Assembly: GCF_000970465.2 (NCBI RefSeq)
Contig: NZ_LAJE02000150.1
Location: forward strand, 1 to 33,371
Length of the DNA stretch: 33,371 nt
Direction of reading: 5' to 3'
From: Devosia insulae DS-56
GTDB taxonomy: Bacteria > Pseudomonadota > Alphaproteobacteria > Rhizobiales > Devosiaceae
Part shown: positions 1 through 8,188 of the stretch, piece by piece
Numbering within the stretch: the first letter of the stretch is position 1
How the letters are laid out: every line of letters starts with the position of its first letter
The notes under the pieces: generated by a model
Database searches by the model: none
Seen by the model: only the letters and a program-made list of their open reading frames with translations
Told to the model about the DNA's origin: nothing
Translations under genes and position numbers: made by a program

Positions 1-2
1 GA

Positions 3-1319
3 TCAGTACTTGTCGTAGATCGCCTGGGTCGAGGCCTGGCCTTCGGCGATGGCCTTGTCGAAATCCCAGCCGTCGACCACCACGCGCTGCACCAGCTTGG
101 GGATGATGAAGTTGGCCGACATGTCGGCATAGGCGGCGTTGAACACATCCGGATAAGCGGGCGGCGTGCCGGTTTTCGCCAGATCGAGCAGGCCATTGAG
201 GATGGTGTTGGAGCCGTCGAAAGCCGGGAGCTGTTCCTGGTCTTTCAGCACCGGGCCCCAGATGGCGTACTGAAAATACTCGTTCATGAACTCGGAGTTG
301 GCGAGGTGCTCGAGCAGCGATTTGCCCTCTTCGACCAGCGGGCTCCTGGCATTGATGACGCGGCTTTGCGGGCTGACCGGCGAGATGGTGCCGATCGGAC
401 CGGCGGGCAGCGCCGAAAAGCCGGTCTGTTCAAACAGCTCCGGATCGTCCTTGCGGGCCGCCACGGCCACCGAGCCGGTATTGGCGATGAAGCCGACCTG
501 GCCCGAGAGGTATGCCTGGTTGTCGCCCGAGCCATCCCAGACGGTGTTGCCCGGCGCGAACAGCCCCTTGTCCCAGGCGTCCTTCAGCCAGGTGAGCCAC
601 AGGCGGGTTTCGGGAGAATCGAGGGTGACTTTCTTCCCCGCATCGTCGGCGATGCGGCCACCGAACGACTGCAGCACGCTGGTCTGGAGGTTCCCGTCGC
701 CGACATTGGAGAGTGCGAGGCCGAGACCCGAAAGCGGTGGCTTGTGGATCGCCGCGGCCTGCGTCACCAGTTCGTCCCAGGTTTTGGGCGCCGCGGTGAA
801 GCCGGCCGGCTCCAGCAGGTCCTTGCGTCGCATCAGCAGGTTGCCGCTGACGCCGAACGGAATGGCGGTGCGGCCACCGGCCACGGCGGTCATGTCGCTG
901 GCCTTGGCCGGACCTTCGAACCAGCCGCCATGGGCGCTGCCGATCCGCTCATAGACGTCATCGACCTTGGCGAACACGTCCTGCCGCGACAGCAGTGTCA
1001 GCAGTTCGAGCCCGACATCGAAGACATCCGGGAGCGTGCCGGAGGCGATCGCGGCCGAGACCTTCTGGGTGATCTCGTTGACGTTGATGAGGACAACCTC
1101 GGTCTCGACATTGTTGGCCGCGCCCCAGGCGGTGACCGCGTCGATCAGCAGCTTGTGGGCGGTATCGCTCAGCACCAGGCCGCCCCAATAGGTGAGCTTC
1201 TTCGACTGCGCGATGGCCGGCATCGGGAAGGCTCCGGCCGCTGCGAGGGCCACGCCGCCCGCGGCGCTTGCCAGCACCCGCCGGCGCGTCCAGCCGCCTT
1301 TGTTCATTGTCTCATTCAC
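3..1319 (-). CDS. Sugar ABC transporter substrate-binding protein (family 1, Tat signal)
   Basis: Periplasmic binding protein of a carbohydrate (CUT1-type) ABC importer. The N-terminus carries a twin-arginine signal (TRRRVLAS at residues 11-18, then an Ala-rich hydrophobic stretch and an AIAQ cleavage site near residue 38), so export is probably by the Tat route. The mature part begins KKLTYWGG and reads as a typical two-lobe family 1 solute-binding protein of normal length (438 aa). The open frame extends upstream to 1460, but the GTG at 1317-1319 has a good GGGAGG ribosome binding site about 8 nt before it, whereas the next ATG (1305-1307) is too far from that site. The cognate permeases are not in the window and probably lie beyond the left edge, downstream on this strand. 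It diverges from the GntR regulator at 1504. The substrate is unknown; a sugar or sugar acid is likely. Confidence 0.85.
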   Translation of the reverse strand: MNETMNKGGWTRRRVLASAAGGVALAAAGAFPMPAIAQSKKLTYWGGLVLSDTAHKLLIDAVTAWGAANNVETEVVLINVNEITQKVSAAIASGTLPDVFDVGLELLTLLSRQDVFAKVDDVYERIGSAHGGWFEGPAKASDMTAVAGGRTAIPFGVSGNLLMRRKDLLEPAGFTAAPKTWDELVTQAAAIHKPPLSGLGLALSNVGDGNLQTSVLQSFGGRIADDAGKKVTLDSPETRLWLTWLKDAWDKGLFAPGNTVWDGSGDNQAYLSGQVGFIANTGSVAVAARKDDPELFEQTGFSALPAGPIGTISPVSPQSRVINARSPLVEEGKSLLEHLANSEFMNEYFQYAIWGPVLKDQEQLPAFDGSNTILNGLLDLAKTGTPPAYPDVFNAAYADMSANFIIPKLVQRVVVDGWDFDKAIAEGQASTQAIYDKY

Positions 1320-1409
1320 TGCTTGTCCCTCCCACGTGAACGGTGCTGGCGGCGGCAGGCGAACGCTGGGTGCCAGCGCCGTCCACCCTCCTCTCCACCC
1401 CACCAAACT

Positions 1410-1476
1410 GGCATGACAGGTAACAGGATGACGGCATGACATCAAGTCTTGTGGGCTCATCCGTTTTGGTTATGCT
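1410..1476. promoter_or_regulatory. Divergent promoter region with direct-repeat operator candidate
   Basis: GGCATGACA occurs twice as a direct repeat (1410-1418 and 1433-1441). Between the copies are two shorter GG-led units (GGTAACA at 1419, GGATGAC at 1426), so GG starts fall at 1410, 1419, 1426 and 1433. A minus-strand promoter for the binding protein can be drawn through it: TTGATG (1440-1445, reverse), 17 nt, TACCTG (1417-1422). A plus-strand promoter for the regulator could be TTGTGG (1449-1454), 16 nt, TATGCT (1471-1476). E. coli NanR, a relative of the neighbouring regulator, binds tandem GGTATA repeats, so a direct-repeat site is plausible. The promoter boxes are weak matches. Confidence 0.4.
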
Positions 1477-1503
1477 GGCGGCCAAGCAAGCGAAGGACAC
1501 TCG

Positions 1504-2271
1504 ATGAACGAAGGCGATTCCAGCCAAGGTCTCGGACTGGCGCCGATATCCCGCCCCAAGCTGTACGAGGTGGTGGCAGCTCGCCTCGAGGCGGCGATCC
1601 GCGATGGACGTTTGAAGCCGGGGGACCGGCTGCCGTCGGAACGAGACCTGATGGAAACCTTCGAGACCGGCCGTCCCTCAGTGCGCGAGGCGTTCCTGTT
1701 CCTCGAGAAGAAGGGGCTGATCGAAACCGAGAACGGCCGGAGGGCGCGGGTGCGCCAGCCCGATGTGTTCAGCGTGCTGGAATCGCTCGACAGCGTCATT
1801 CACCTGTCGCTGCAGGACGGCGAGACGTTCAAGGACCTGTTCGCCGCCCGCTCATTTCTCGAGCAGGCAATGGCGCGAAACGCCGCGAAGACCATCACCG
1901 ACGCACAGCTGGCGCTGCTGCGTGAACGGCTCGACGGCAATGGCCGCGCCATCGGCGACCGGCACGAGTTCGTCCGCACCGACGCGCTGTTCCACCGCAC
2001 GCTGTTCGAGGTGGCCGACAACCGCATCTTCGAGGCGGTGCACGATGCCTTTGCCGGCTGGGTCGAGGAGCGGCGCTCGAAGCTGCAGCGGGAGTCGTTC
2101 ACCGAACAGCACGCGCATCGCCAGCACACCGATATCTTCAACGCCATTGCCGCCCGCGACCCCGATGCGGCGGAGACGGCGATGCGCGACCATCTCAAGG
2201 GCTGGTGGGCGGCCTGGGTGACGCAGAAAGAGCTGCCGCAGGACGCGTATGTGGATCCGCCGACGACCTAG
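1504..2271 (+). CDS. GntR family (FadR/FCD) transcriptional regulator, NanR-like
   Basis: DNA-binding regulator of 255 aa. The N-terminal winged helix-turn-helix (about residues 19-85) shows the GntR pattern, with KPGDRLPSERDLM at 38-50 followed by GRPSVREAFLFLEKKGLI. The C-terminal FCD domain (about 107-235) holds the expected metal or ligand residues D160, H164, H208 and H230. The wording of the HTH and of the FVRTDALFHRTLFEVADN stretch resembles proteins annotated as NanR, the sialic-acid regulator, although many of those respond to other sugar acids. The ATG at 1504 has AAGGA six nucleotides upstream (1493-1497). It is divergent from the sugar-binding protein gene and very likely represses it. 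It is convergent with the dehydrogenase at 2592, with a long fold-back repeat between them. The effector is unknown. Confidence 0.88.
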   Translation: MNEGDSSQGLGLAPISRPKLYEVVAARLEAAIRDGRLKPGDRLPSERDLMETFETGRPSVREAFLFLEKKGLIETENGRRARVRQPDVFSVLESLDSVIHLSLQDGETFKDLFAARSFLEQAMARNAAKTITDAQLALLRERLDGNGRAIGDRHEFVRTDALFHRTLFEVADNRIFEAVHDAFAGWVEERRSKLQRESFTEQHAHRQHTDIFNAIAARDPDAAETAMRDHLKGWWAAWVTQKELPQDAYVDPPTT

Positions 2272-2282
2272 CGCAGCGGTCT

Positions 2283-2586
2283 GCGCCTCAAGGGGCAGGG
2301 CCTATCGCATATGATGGCGATGGGCACCTCTTGCCTTCTCCCCTTGTGGTCAGCGGACGAGGACGAACGTCCTCGCCGCGAGGTGCCCGAAGGGCGGATG
2401 AGGGGTCCGCGCAACGAAGTGTAGCGCGGCCGGAGCGTAGCGACGGGCGACTGGGTACGCGGAGAGAACCCCTCATCCGGCCTTCGGCCACCTCGCGGCG
2501 AGGGCTTTGCCCTCGTCCGCTGACCACAAGGGGAGAAGGCCATCCAACTACTGTCAGCGCTCGATAGCCCTGCCTCAAGGCGGAGC
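2283..2586. repeat. ~300-bp fold-back interspersed repeat between convergent genes
   Basis: The whole 320-bp gap between the GntR and dehydrogenase stop codons is one imperfect inverted repeat. The best-matched arms are 2334-2406 and 2468-2539: the left arm starts CCTTCTCCCCTTGTGGTCAG and the right arm ends with the complement of this. Outer parts also match: GGCAGGGCCTATCG near 2294-2307 pairs with CGATAGCCCTGCC around 2562-2575. The middle (2407-2467) contains smaller dyads. CCCTCATCCGGCCTTCGGCCACCT-type sequence is a form I recall from intergenic repeats in rhizobial genomes. It encodes no convincing protein and may end transcription from both sides. Confidence 0.75.
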
Positions 2587-2591
2587 CTACC

Positions 2592-3377
2592 CTAAGGCTC
2601 GCGGTGGCTGACCCAGGGCATCTGGGTGGCGAATTTGCCGCCCGAGACGTCGATCATCGTGCCGGTGATGTAGGAGGCGAGGTCCGAGGCGAGGAAGCAG
2701 ATGAGGTTGGCGACATCTTTCGGGCTGCCCCAGCGGCGGAGCGTCAGGGTGTCGAGCAGGCGGCTCTTTTCGGCATCGGTCCGGTCGGCGAAGCGGTTCA
2801 TCGCCGTCGGGATCATGCCCGGGGCGTAGCAGTTGACGGTGATCTCATGCGCCCCAAGCTCCCCGGCCAGCACCCGGGTCAGGCCCTCGACGCCGGATTT
2901 CGAGGCGGCATAGGCCGCGCCGCCGACCGACGGGATGATGGCGGCGAAGGACGAGGCGTTGAGGATGCGGCCGGAGCGCTGGCGCTTCATCACCGGGATC
3001 ACCGCCTGGCACATCAGGAAGGTGCCCTTGAGGTTGACGTCGAGGTTGAGGTCCCAGGTTTCCTCGGAGAGCTCTTCGACCCGCGCACCACCGGCGACGC
3101 CGGCATTGTTGACGAGGATATCGATGCGGCCGAAGGCCTGCTCCACCGCCGCCACGGCGGCACGGTTATCCTCGGTCTTGCGCACATCGCAGAGCAGTTG
3201 CAGGCCGCGCCACCCATTGCGCTGCCACTCCTCGGCCACCGCATCGAGCAGCTCCTGGCGGATATCGGTGACGACGATGATGGCGCCCTCGCCGGCCAGG
3301 GTCTTGGCGATTTCGTTGCCGATGCCGCGGCCGGCGCCGGTGACGATGGCCACCTTGTTCTTGAGATCGATCAGCAT
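2592..3377 (-). CDS. SDR family NAD(P)-dependent oxidoreductase
   Basis: Short-chain dehydrogenase/reductase of 261 aa, the usual classical SDR length, acting in the cytoplasm on an alcohol or ketone, probably a sugar or sugar acid. Visible motifs are the cofactor-binding TGAGRGIG at residues 13-20, NNAG at 90-93, structural N115, catalytic serine in the ASS stretch (142-143), Y156 and K160 of the YAASK motif, and the PGMIPT loop. An aspartate after the second strand (TDIR, D38) favours NAD over NADP. It is the last gene of the operon running down from 11303, starting 7 nt after the stop of the GH2 glycosidase, which suggests it oxidises the monosaccharide that enzyme releases. The ribosome binding site is weak, so translation may be coupled. 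The exact substrate cannot be read from the sequence. Confidence 0.9.
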   Translation of the reverse strand: MLIDLKNKVAIVTGAGRGIGNEIAKTLAGEGAIIVVTDIRQELLDAVAEEWQRNGWRGLQLLCDVRKTEDNRAAVAAVEQAFGRIDILVNNAGVAGGARVEELSEETWDLNLDVNLKGTFLMCQAVIPVMKRQRSGRILNASSFAAIIPSVGGAAYAASKSGVEGLTRVLAGELGAHEITVNCYAPGMIPTAMNRFADRTDAEKSRLLDTLTLRRWGSPKDVANLICFLASDLASYITGTMIDVSGGKFATQMPWVSHREP

Positions 3378-3384
3378 GTTGAGA

Positions 3385-5790
3385 TCACCGTGTTGGGAGA
3401 GGTTCGCCGGCGAGGCCGGCCTCGAGAGGTTGGAGACGGAGTTCCGGCAGGCCGGGAGCGCTGAGGTGCAGCGAGGTGTTTTCGCCGGCGCGGACGAAGA
3501 CGATGGCCCGCCCGTCGAAGCTGCGCCGCTCGGGCACTGCGTATGGGGTGTTGTCGCTGAGGTCGCCGCTCTCGATGCCGAGCAGAACGCCGCCGTGCAC
3601 CTCGACCGTCAGCGGCAGGTCGTTGCGCGCCACCCCGCCCTGCGCGTCGCGCAGCGTGCATTCGATCTGGATGACGCTGTCGCCGAGCAGGCCAGCGGCC
3701 GCGCACCAGCGAATGGCTTCGTCGGGCGCCTGCCACACCACAGCGTCGATCCGCACCGCGTCGCCGCGTGGGCCGAATGTATCCTGCGCCACCAGACCGT
3801 TCCGGCGTGTCTCCAGCAGCAGCGGCCCGTTCGATGGCAAGGCCGCGGCAACCCAATAGCCGTGCTCATCGTCGCGGGTCAGCGCGACATCCACGCCGGC
3901 GCAGCTCAGCCGCGGTTCGCCGTTGGAGAAGCAGACCACCTCCACCTCGCCACCGGCGATGTCGTTCCAGGACCGGGCGATCGGGTGCGACCAGAGGTTC
4001 TTCTTTTCGTCGCCGCGCTTACGTGTCGCGATATAGGCCACCGGTTCGTCAGCCCACCAGCTGCGCCGCAGCTGGGCGCTGTGCTTGATAAAACCGGCGA
4101 TGGTCAGCAGCCCGGCGCGCGAGCCGTGATGCGGCCAGCGGTCGGTCTCGCCGAGATAGTCGATGCCGGTCCACAGGTACTGGCCGGAGATGTAGCCATT
4201 GTCGGTAACGGCGCGCCACTCGGCATAGCCATGACCATTCTCGCTGCCGACGATCGGCTGGCCGGGGAACTTCTGGTGATCGGCCGGATAGAGGTGCTCC
4301 TTGTAGTTGTAGCCAACCAGATCGAGCGGCTCGAGAAAGCCGGTGTAGCGCGATAGCTCGGGGAAGGCGGCGCCCACCGTCACCGGCCGGGTCGGATCCT
4401 TGGCTTTGACGATGGCAGCGAGGCGCCGCGAGATAGTGGCGAGGCGCCGGGCATCGGGGCGGTTCGGATCGTAGGCGCGTTGCTTGGCCGATTTGTTGGC
4501 GTCGTTATTGCCGGTCATCGCCTCGAACATGGCGCTGGCATAGGGATCGTTGGGATAGTCGATCTCGTTGCCGGTGCTCCAGGCGATGATCGAGGCGTGG
4601 TTGCGGTGCGCGTCGATCATGTTGACCAGGTCGCGCTCGCCCCACTCATGGAAGTCCTGGGCATAGCCCTGATGGCGTGGCGGGTAGACATTGTGCCCCT
4701 GCCACCACTTGTTCTTGGGGTTCTCCCACTCGTCGAAGGCCTCGTCGATGACGTAAAAACCGAGCGCGTCGCAGAGGCGATAGAGTTCCGGGGCGTGCGG
4801 GTTGTGCGCCATGCGCACGCCGTTGCAGCCGAGCTGCTTGAGGTTGAGCAGCCGGCGCAGCCACACCTCCGATGGTACCGCGGTGCCGAACGGGCCGGCA
4901 TCCTCGTGCAGGCAGACGCCCTTCAGCGTGCGCGGCTCGCCGTTGATGAAGAAGCCGCGCTCGGGGTCGAAGCGGAAGGTGCGGATGCCGACGGTCTCGT
5001 CGTAGACGGCGCGCTGGCCGGCACCCCAACTGAGGGTGGTGGTGAGCCGATAGAGGTTCGGGGCGGTGTCGGACCACAGCTCAGGCTGCGGGACGGTTGC
5101 CGTGACAACGGTCTCGGCCGACGCCCCTGCGGCAAGCTCTGCCGTCGCTTCGAAGGTCTCGGCGCGGCCCGACGAGAGCGAGCGCAACTCGTGCCGTACC
5201 GCGACCGTCAGCGCTGCCGCGGTGTCGTTGATCAGCCGCTGGGTGACGCGGACCGACGCTTCCGCCGCGTCGGCCGCCAGCGTCTCGAACACCGTGCCGT
5301 ATTCGGCGAGGCGCACCGGCTCATGCAGTTCGAGCGTGACGTGCCGGTTAATGCCCGAGCCATTGTACCAGCGGCTGTCGGAGATATCGGTGTGCTCCAC
5401 CCTGACGCTGATCACCAGGTCGTCGCTGTTGGCGTAGGAGAGGATTTCGGTCAGATCGAACGAGAACTCGGCATAGCCCGAGGGGCGGCCGCCGACATGG
5501 TAGCCGTTCACCCAGACCCGGGCGTTCTTGTAGACGCCGCCGAACTTGAGCCGCACGTGCTTGCCGGCGAGATCGCCGACCTCACGCAGCGAAACGTGCG
5601 CCCGATACCAGCCGATGCCGCCGGGCAGGTACCCGGTGCCGCTCGAATGGCGCTCGGCGAAATCCTCTGCGATGCTCCAGTCATGCGGCACGGTGACCGG
5701 CCGCCACGCGGTATCGTCAAAGCCCTTGGCCCAGGCCTCCGGCGTGTCCGTGAGGGTGAAGACCCACCGGCGGATATCGTAGCTATGCAT
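3385..5790 (-). CDS. Glycoside hydrolase family 2 (beta-galactosidase-like)
   Basis: Retaining exo-beta-glycosidase of 801 aa. Domain order follows GH2: an N-terminal jelly-roll sugar-binding domain (about 1-160, with PHDWSIAEDF and GGVYKNARVWVNG), an immunoglobulin-like domain (about 165-270), a TIM barrel (about 275-570), and C-terminal beta domains resembling the DUF4982 and Big-type modules of Bacteroidetes-like GH2 enzymes. The acid/base is E409 in STGNEIDYP and the nucleophile is E517 in IVGSENGHG; the WxN-type TGIDYLGE segment follows. There is no signal peptide, so it should act in the cytoplasm on imported oligosaccharides. It starts 20 nt after the yesL-like gene and ends 7 nt before the SDR gene. 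Beta-galactosidase is most likely; beta-glucuronidase or another GH2 specificity cannot be excluded. Confidence 0.9.
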   Translation of the reverse strand: MHSYDIRRWVFTLTDTPEAWAKGFDDTAWRPVTVPHDWSIAEDFAERHSSGTGYLPGGIGWYRAHVSLREVGDLAGKHVRLKFGGVYKNARVWVNGYHVGGRPSGYAEFSFDLTEILSYANSDDLVISVRVEHTDISDSRWYNGSGINRHVTLELHEPVRLAEYGTVFETLAADAAEASVRVTQRLINDTAAALTVAVRHELRSLSSGRAETFEATAELAAGASAETVVTATVPQPELWSDTAPNLYRLTTTLSWGAGQRAVYDETVGIRTFRFDPERGFFINGEPRTLKGVCLHEDAGPFGTAVPSEVWLRRLLNLKQLGCNGVRMAHNPHAPELYRLCDALGFYVIDEAFDEWENPKNKWWQGHNVYPPRHQGYAQDFHEWGERDLVNMIDAHRNHASIIAWSTGNEIDYPNDPYASAMFEAMTGNNDANKSAKQRAYDPNRPDARRLATISRRLAAIVKAKDPTRPVTVGAAFPELSRYTGFLEPLDLVGYNYKEHLYPADHQKFPGQPIVGSENGHGYAEWRAVTDNGYISGQYLWTGIDYLGETDRWPHHGSRAGLLTIAGFIKHSAQLRRSWWADEPVAYIATRKRGDEKKNLWSHPIARSWNDIAGGEVEVVCFSNGEPRLSCAGVDVALTRDDEHGYWVAAALPSNGPLLLETRRNGLVAQDTFGPRGDAVRIDAVVWQAPDEAIRWCAAAGLLGDSVIQIECTLRDAQGGVARNDLPLTVEVHGGVLLGIESGDLSDNTPYAVPERRSFDGRAIVFVRAGENTSLHLSAPGLPELRLQPLEAGLAGEPLPTR

Positions 5791-5810
5791 GAGCCGTCGG
5801 CCCTTATCTC

Positions 5811-6458
5811 TCAGGTGGATGCCGACGCAGCGGCAGCGATGTACTTGCTGAAGACGCCGGCAAACAGGCGTCCGTTGATAGTGGCGATGCCGGCAAAGCC
5901 GACGAAGAACCAGAACAGTCCGTAGCCGGTGAACTGCGGGTAGAAGATGGTGATGATCACCGAGAGGGCGATCAGCGCCATTGCGGCCAAGCCCGTAAAC
6001 GGGTGCTTCCAGGAGAGGAGCCGCGCGTTGCGCAGCACGTCGCGGATACGGCCGTCGAAGCTGGCGAGATAAGGAAAGACGAACAGGGCGGCGGCGGCGA
6101 AGTTGAAGGCGAGCACGTACCAGACGGCGAGGAGGATCAGCTCGGCCAGCGGTCCGAAGGTCAGGTTAGTGACGACGACGTACCAGGCGGCCAGGACGCC
6201 GACCAAGGCCAGCAGCAGCAGCCAGATCAGCGTGGCCTGGCGGAAGTTGCGCTGGAACGAGCGAAAATAGTCCGCGCTCACCGAGTTGCACTCCCCAGTT
6301 GCTAGCCGCATCGCGGTGAAGTTCAGCGCCGTCAGCGAGGCGCCGAGGGTGAAGACCGGGACCGAGGTGGCGACGAACAGCAGGTTGAGGACGATCACAT
6401 CGGCAAAGAGGCTCAGGCCGCGCATCAGCGCCGAGTCCTGCGAGAACAGAGTTGCCAT
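5811..6458 (-). CDS. YesL family (DUF624) membrane protein
   Basis: Integral membrane protein of 215 aa with about five hydrophobic helices, including SLFADVIVLNLLFVATSVPVF near the start, a central pair around ATLIWLLLLALVGVLAAWYVV, and a C-terminal pair ending in ATINGRLF. This matches the DUF624 family of Bacillus YesL, which travels with LplB/YtcP/LipO-type sugar importers; its biochemical role is not established. The open frame runs far upstream into the binding-protein gene, but ATG 6456-6458 has a perfect GGAGG seven to eight nucleotides before it and restores normal family length. A 12-bp stem-loop (6476-6503) lies just upstream of this ribosome binding site and may influence translation. 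The family is more typical of Firmicutes. Confidence 0.85.
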   Translation of the reverse strand: MATLFSQDSALMRGLSLFADVIVLNLLFVATSVPVFTLGASLTALNFTAMRLATGECNSVSADYFRSFQRNFRQATLIWLLLLALVGVLAAWYVVVTNLTFGPLAELILLAVWYVLAFNFAAAALFVFPYLASFDGRIRDVLRNARLLSWKHPFTGLAAMALIALSVIITIFYPQFTGYGLFWFFVGFAGIATINGRLFAGVFSKYIAAAASAST

Positions 6459-6475
6459 GCTGGATCCTCCGGAGC

Positions 6476-6503
6476 GACCGGGCGGTGCGAACACCGCCCG
6501 GTC
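6476..6503 (-). terminator. Strong stem-loop after the LipO-like binding protein gene
   Basis: Perfect 12-bp stem: GACCGGGCGGTG (6476-6487) pairs with CACCGCCCGGTC (6492-6503), closing a 4-nt loop that reads TTCG on the transcribed strand. No T-tract follows, so it is more likely an mRNA-stabilising or processing hairpin than a full terminator. The yesL-like ribosome binding site lies about 7 nt past it. Confidence 0.6.
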
Positions 6504-6514
6504 CGGTTCGACAA

Positions 6515-8062
6515 TCAGAGGCCGCGGGCGGCTTTCCAGGCGTCCATATCGGCCTGGATGGAAGCGCGGGCGTCCTCGTAGCCGACATCCTTCAGCTTCT
6601 GGCGCATTTCGGCGACAGCAGCGGCCGGGTCCTCGAACTTGCCGTATTGCAGCTGCGGGATGTACTCCGACAGCACGCCGGCCATCGCCGCGAGGGTCGA
6701 GTCGATGTTCTGCTTGTTCACGATCAGCGTCGAGTACGGGTAGTCCTTGGCCCTCGCATCGAGCGCGGCGATGATCTCCGCCCGGTTCGGGGCCTGCTTG
6801 GTGCGCGGCAGCTCGAACTCGTCGGTGCGGCCCCACCAGTAGTCGGTGCCCAGGGCCATGGTGGAGGAGTCGTAGCCCTCCGGATAGCCGAGCTTGCCAT
6901 CAGCGGTGATGACGTAGTCGACATCCTTGATGCCGAAATTGAACAGGTCGTAGATTTCCTTGTCGTTGCGGATCAGGTCATAGACCTGCAGCGCCTTTTC
7001 CGGGTTCTTCGAGTAGGCGCTCACGGCCATGGCGCCGTGGGTGAAGATGTCCTTGAAGAAGTTGCCGTTTTCCTGGCCCCAGTAGAAGAACTTGGGATCG
7101 GAGCCGGGCTGCTTGGTATTCATGTTGTTGACGATGTCGTTGACGAAGGTCTGCGTGTGGTGCTGCTCCACACCGGAGAGGCCGGCATAGAGCTCCTCGC
7201 GCGTATCGCCGTCATAGTTCAGCGCGTCTTCGCGCCACACCCCGATATCGTTCCACTGCTTGGCGAGCTTGGCCGCTTCGACCAGCGCGTCGCCCTCCAT
7301 GTACCAGGAGGTGACGGTGTAGGGGTTGGCCGCCGTGGTGTGGAACGGGATGTAGTTGCCGGCGCTGATCCCCTGCAGGGTCTGGAAGTCGGTGTGACCC
7401 TGGATATAGCCGGTAAGCGCCGCCTCGTTGGCGCCCGCGACATCCCACGGATAGGCGTCGGGCTTATTGGCCTTCACCCACTCGAAGTATTTGGTGAAAT
7501 CCTCGAACTTGGTGATCTCGCCGTTCTCGAAGCCGGCCTCCTTGGCCCAGTCGCCACGGTAGAAGAAGCCGTGGTTGGTGTACTGGGTGTAGTTGTCCTC
7601 GGGGGCGAAGTAGATCTTGCCGTCGGCGAGCTTGGTCAGATCCCAATGGCCGTCAGCCTGCACCTGGGCCCAGGTCTTGGGCGCGTTGGCCTGCAGCATT
7701 TCTTCTGACAGCGGCAGGAAGGCGCCCTTCTCGGCGTTCTCCCAGGCGTAGAGCCAGTCGGTGGCAGTGGCCACGAGATCGACATTGTCGTCGCCCGACA
7801 GCAGTTGCACGTTGTACTGGGTCTGCCAGTCGGCCCATTCGATGTAGAACAGGTCGAGCTTGGCGTTGACCTTGGCGACCAGCAGCTCATTGAGCTTTTC
7901 CAGCATCGCCTCGAGGCGACCGTTGGTGGGCTTGTTGCCCATGGTCAGCATGGTGATCTCGGTCGGCGCGTCCTGGGCGAACGCCCCTGCCGTCAGCGCC
8001 GGCATGCTGATGCCGATGGCCAGCAGCGCCGCCCCGACCCGCACGAAGTTCCTTCTCTTCAT
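6515..8062 (-). CDS. ABC transporter substrate-binding protein, LipO-like (DUF3502)
   Basis: Periplasmic carbohydrate-binding protein of 515 aa, long for family 1 and matching the LipO/YtcQ group that pairs with LplB and YtcP permeases. The N-terminus MKRRNFVRVGAALLAIG is a signal peptide with a Tat-like RRNF start and cleavage near AFAQD (about residue 30). The mature part opens with EITMLTMGNKPTNGR, typical of the group, and the C-terminal region fits DUF3502. The group is often a lipoprotein in Firmicutes, but no lipobox cysteine is present here. AGAGGAGGAG lies about 6 nt before the ATG. It follows the YtcP-like permease by 126 nt, which contain two small stem-loops. Likely ligands are oligosaccharides cut by the downstream GH2 enzyme. 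Confidence 0.9.
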   Translation of the reverse strand: MKRRNFVRVGAALLAIGISMPALTAGAFAQDAPTEITMLTMGNKPTNGRLEAMLEKLNELLVAKVNAKLDLFYIEWADWQTQYNVQLLSGDDNVDLVATATDWLYAWENAEKGAFLPLSEEMLQANAPKTWAQVQADGHWDLTKLADGKIYFAPEDNYTQYTNHGFFYRGDWAKEAGFENGEITKFEDFTKYFEWVKANKPDAYPWDVAGANEAALTGYIQGHTDFQTLQGISAGNYIPFHTTAANPYTVTSWYMEGDALVEAAKLAKQWNDIGVWREDALNYDGDTREELYAGLSGVEQHHTQTFVNDIVNNMNTKQPGSDPKFFYWGQENGNFFKDIFTHGAMAVSAYSKNPEKALQVYDLIRNDKEIYDLFNFGIKDVDYVITADGKLGYPEGYDSSTMALGTDYWWGRTDEFELPRTKQAPNRAEIIAALDARAKDYPYSTLIVNKQNIDSTLAAMAGVLSEYIPQLQYGKFEDPAAAVAEMRQKLKDVGYEDARASIQADMDAWKAARGL

Positions 8063-8121
8063 CTCAGACTCCTCCTCTGAATTTCTGACTTCTTCGACTT
8101 TCCCGCCGAGATTTCCCTCAA

Positions 8122-8167
8122 CTCGAATATGGCTTCGAGGGTGCGGCCGGTCATCGGCGCCGGCCGC
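8122..8167. repeat. Two stem-loops in the permease/binding-protein gap
   Basis: CTCGAA (8122-8127) pairs with TTCGAG (8134-8139) around 6 nt, and GCGGCCGG (8143-8150) pairs with CCGGCCGC (8160-8167) around 9 nt. They lie in the 126-nt gap between the YtcP-like permease and the LipO-like gene. No T-tract follows on the transcribed strand, so they may stop exonucleases and protect the binding-protein message rather than end transcription. Confidence 0.4.
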
Positions 8168-8188
8168 GTAGTTGGTTGTTCGCCGCCG

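Noticed and set aside
1320-1460. N-terminal extension of the left-most binding protein
   Set aside because: It would bury the Tat signal; the GTG at 1319 has a good ribosome binding site.
2205-2578. Short open frames inside the fold-back repeat
   Set aside because: They are present on both strands with mirror-like sequence, as expected from an inverted repeat without coding function.
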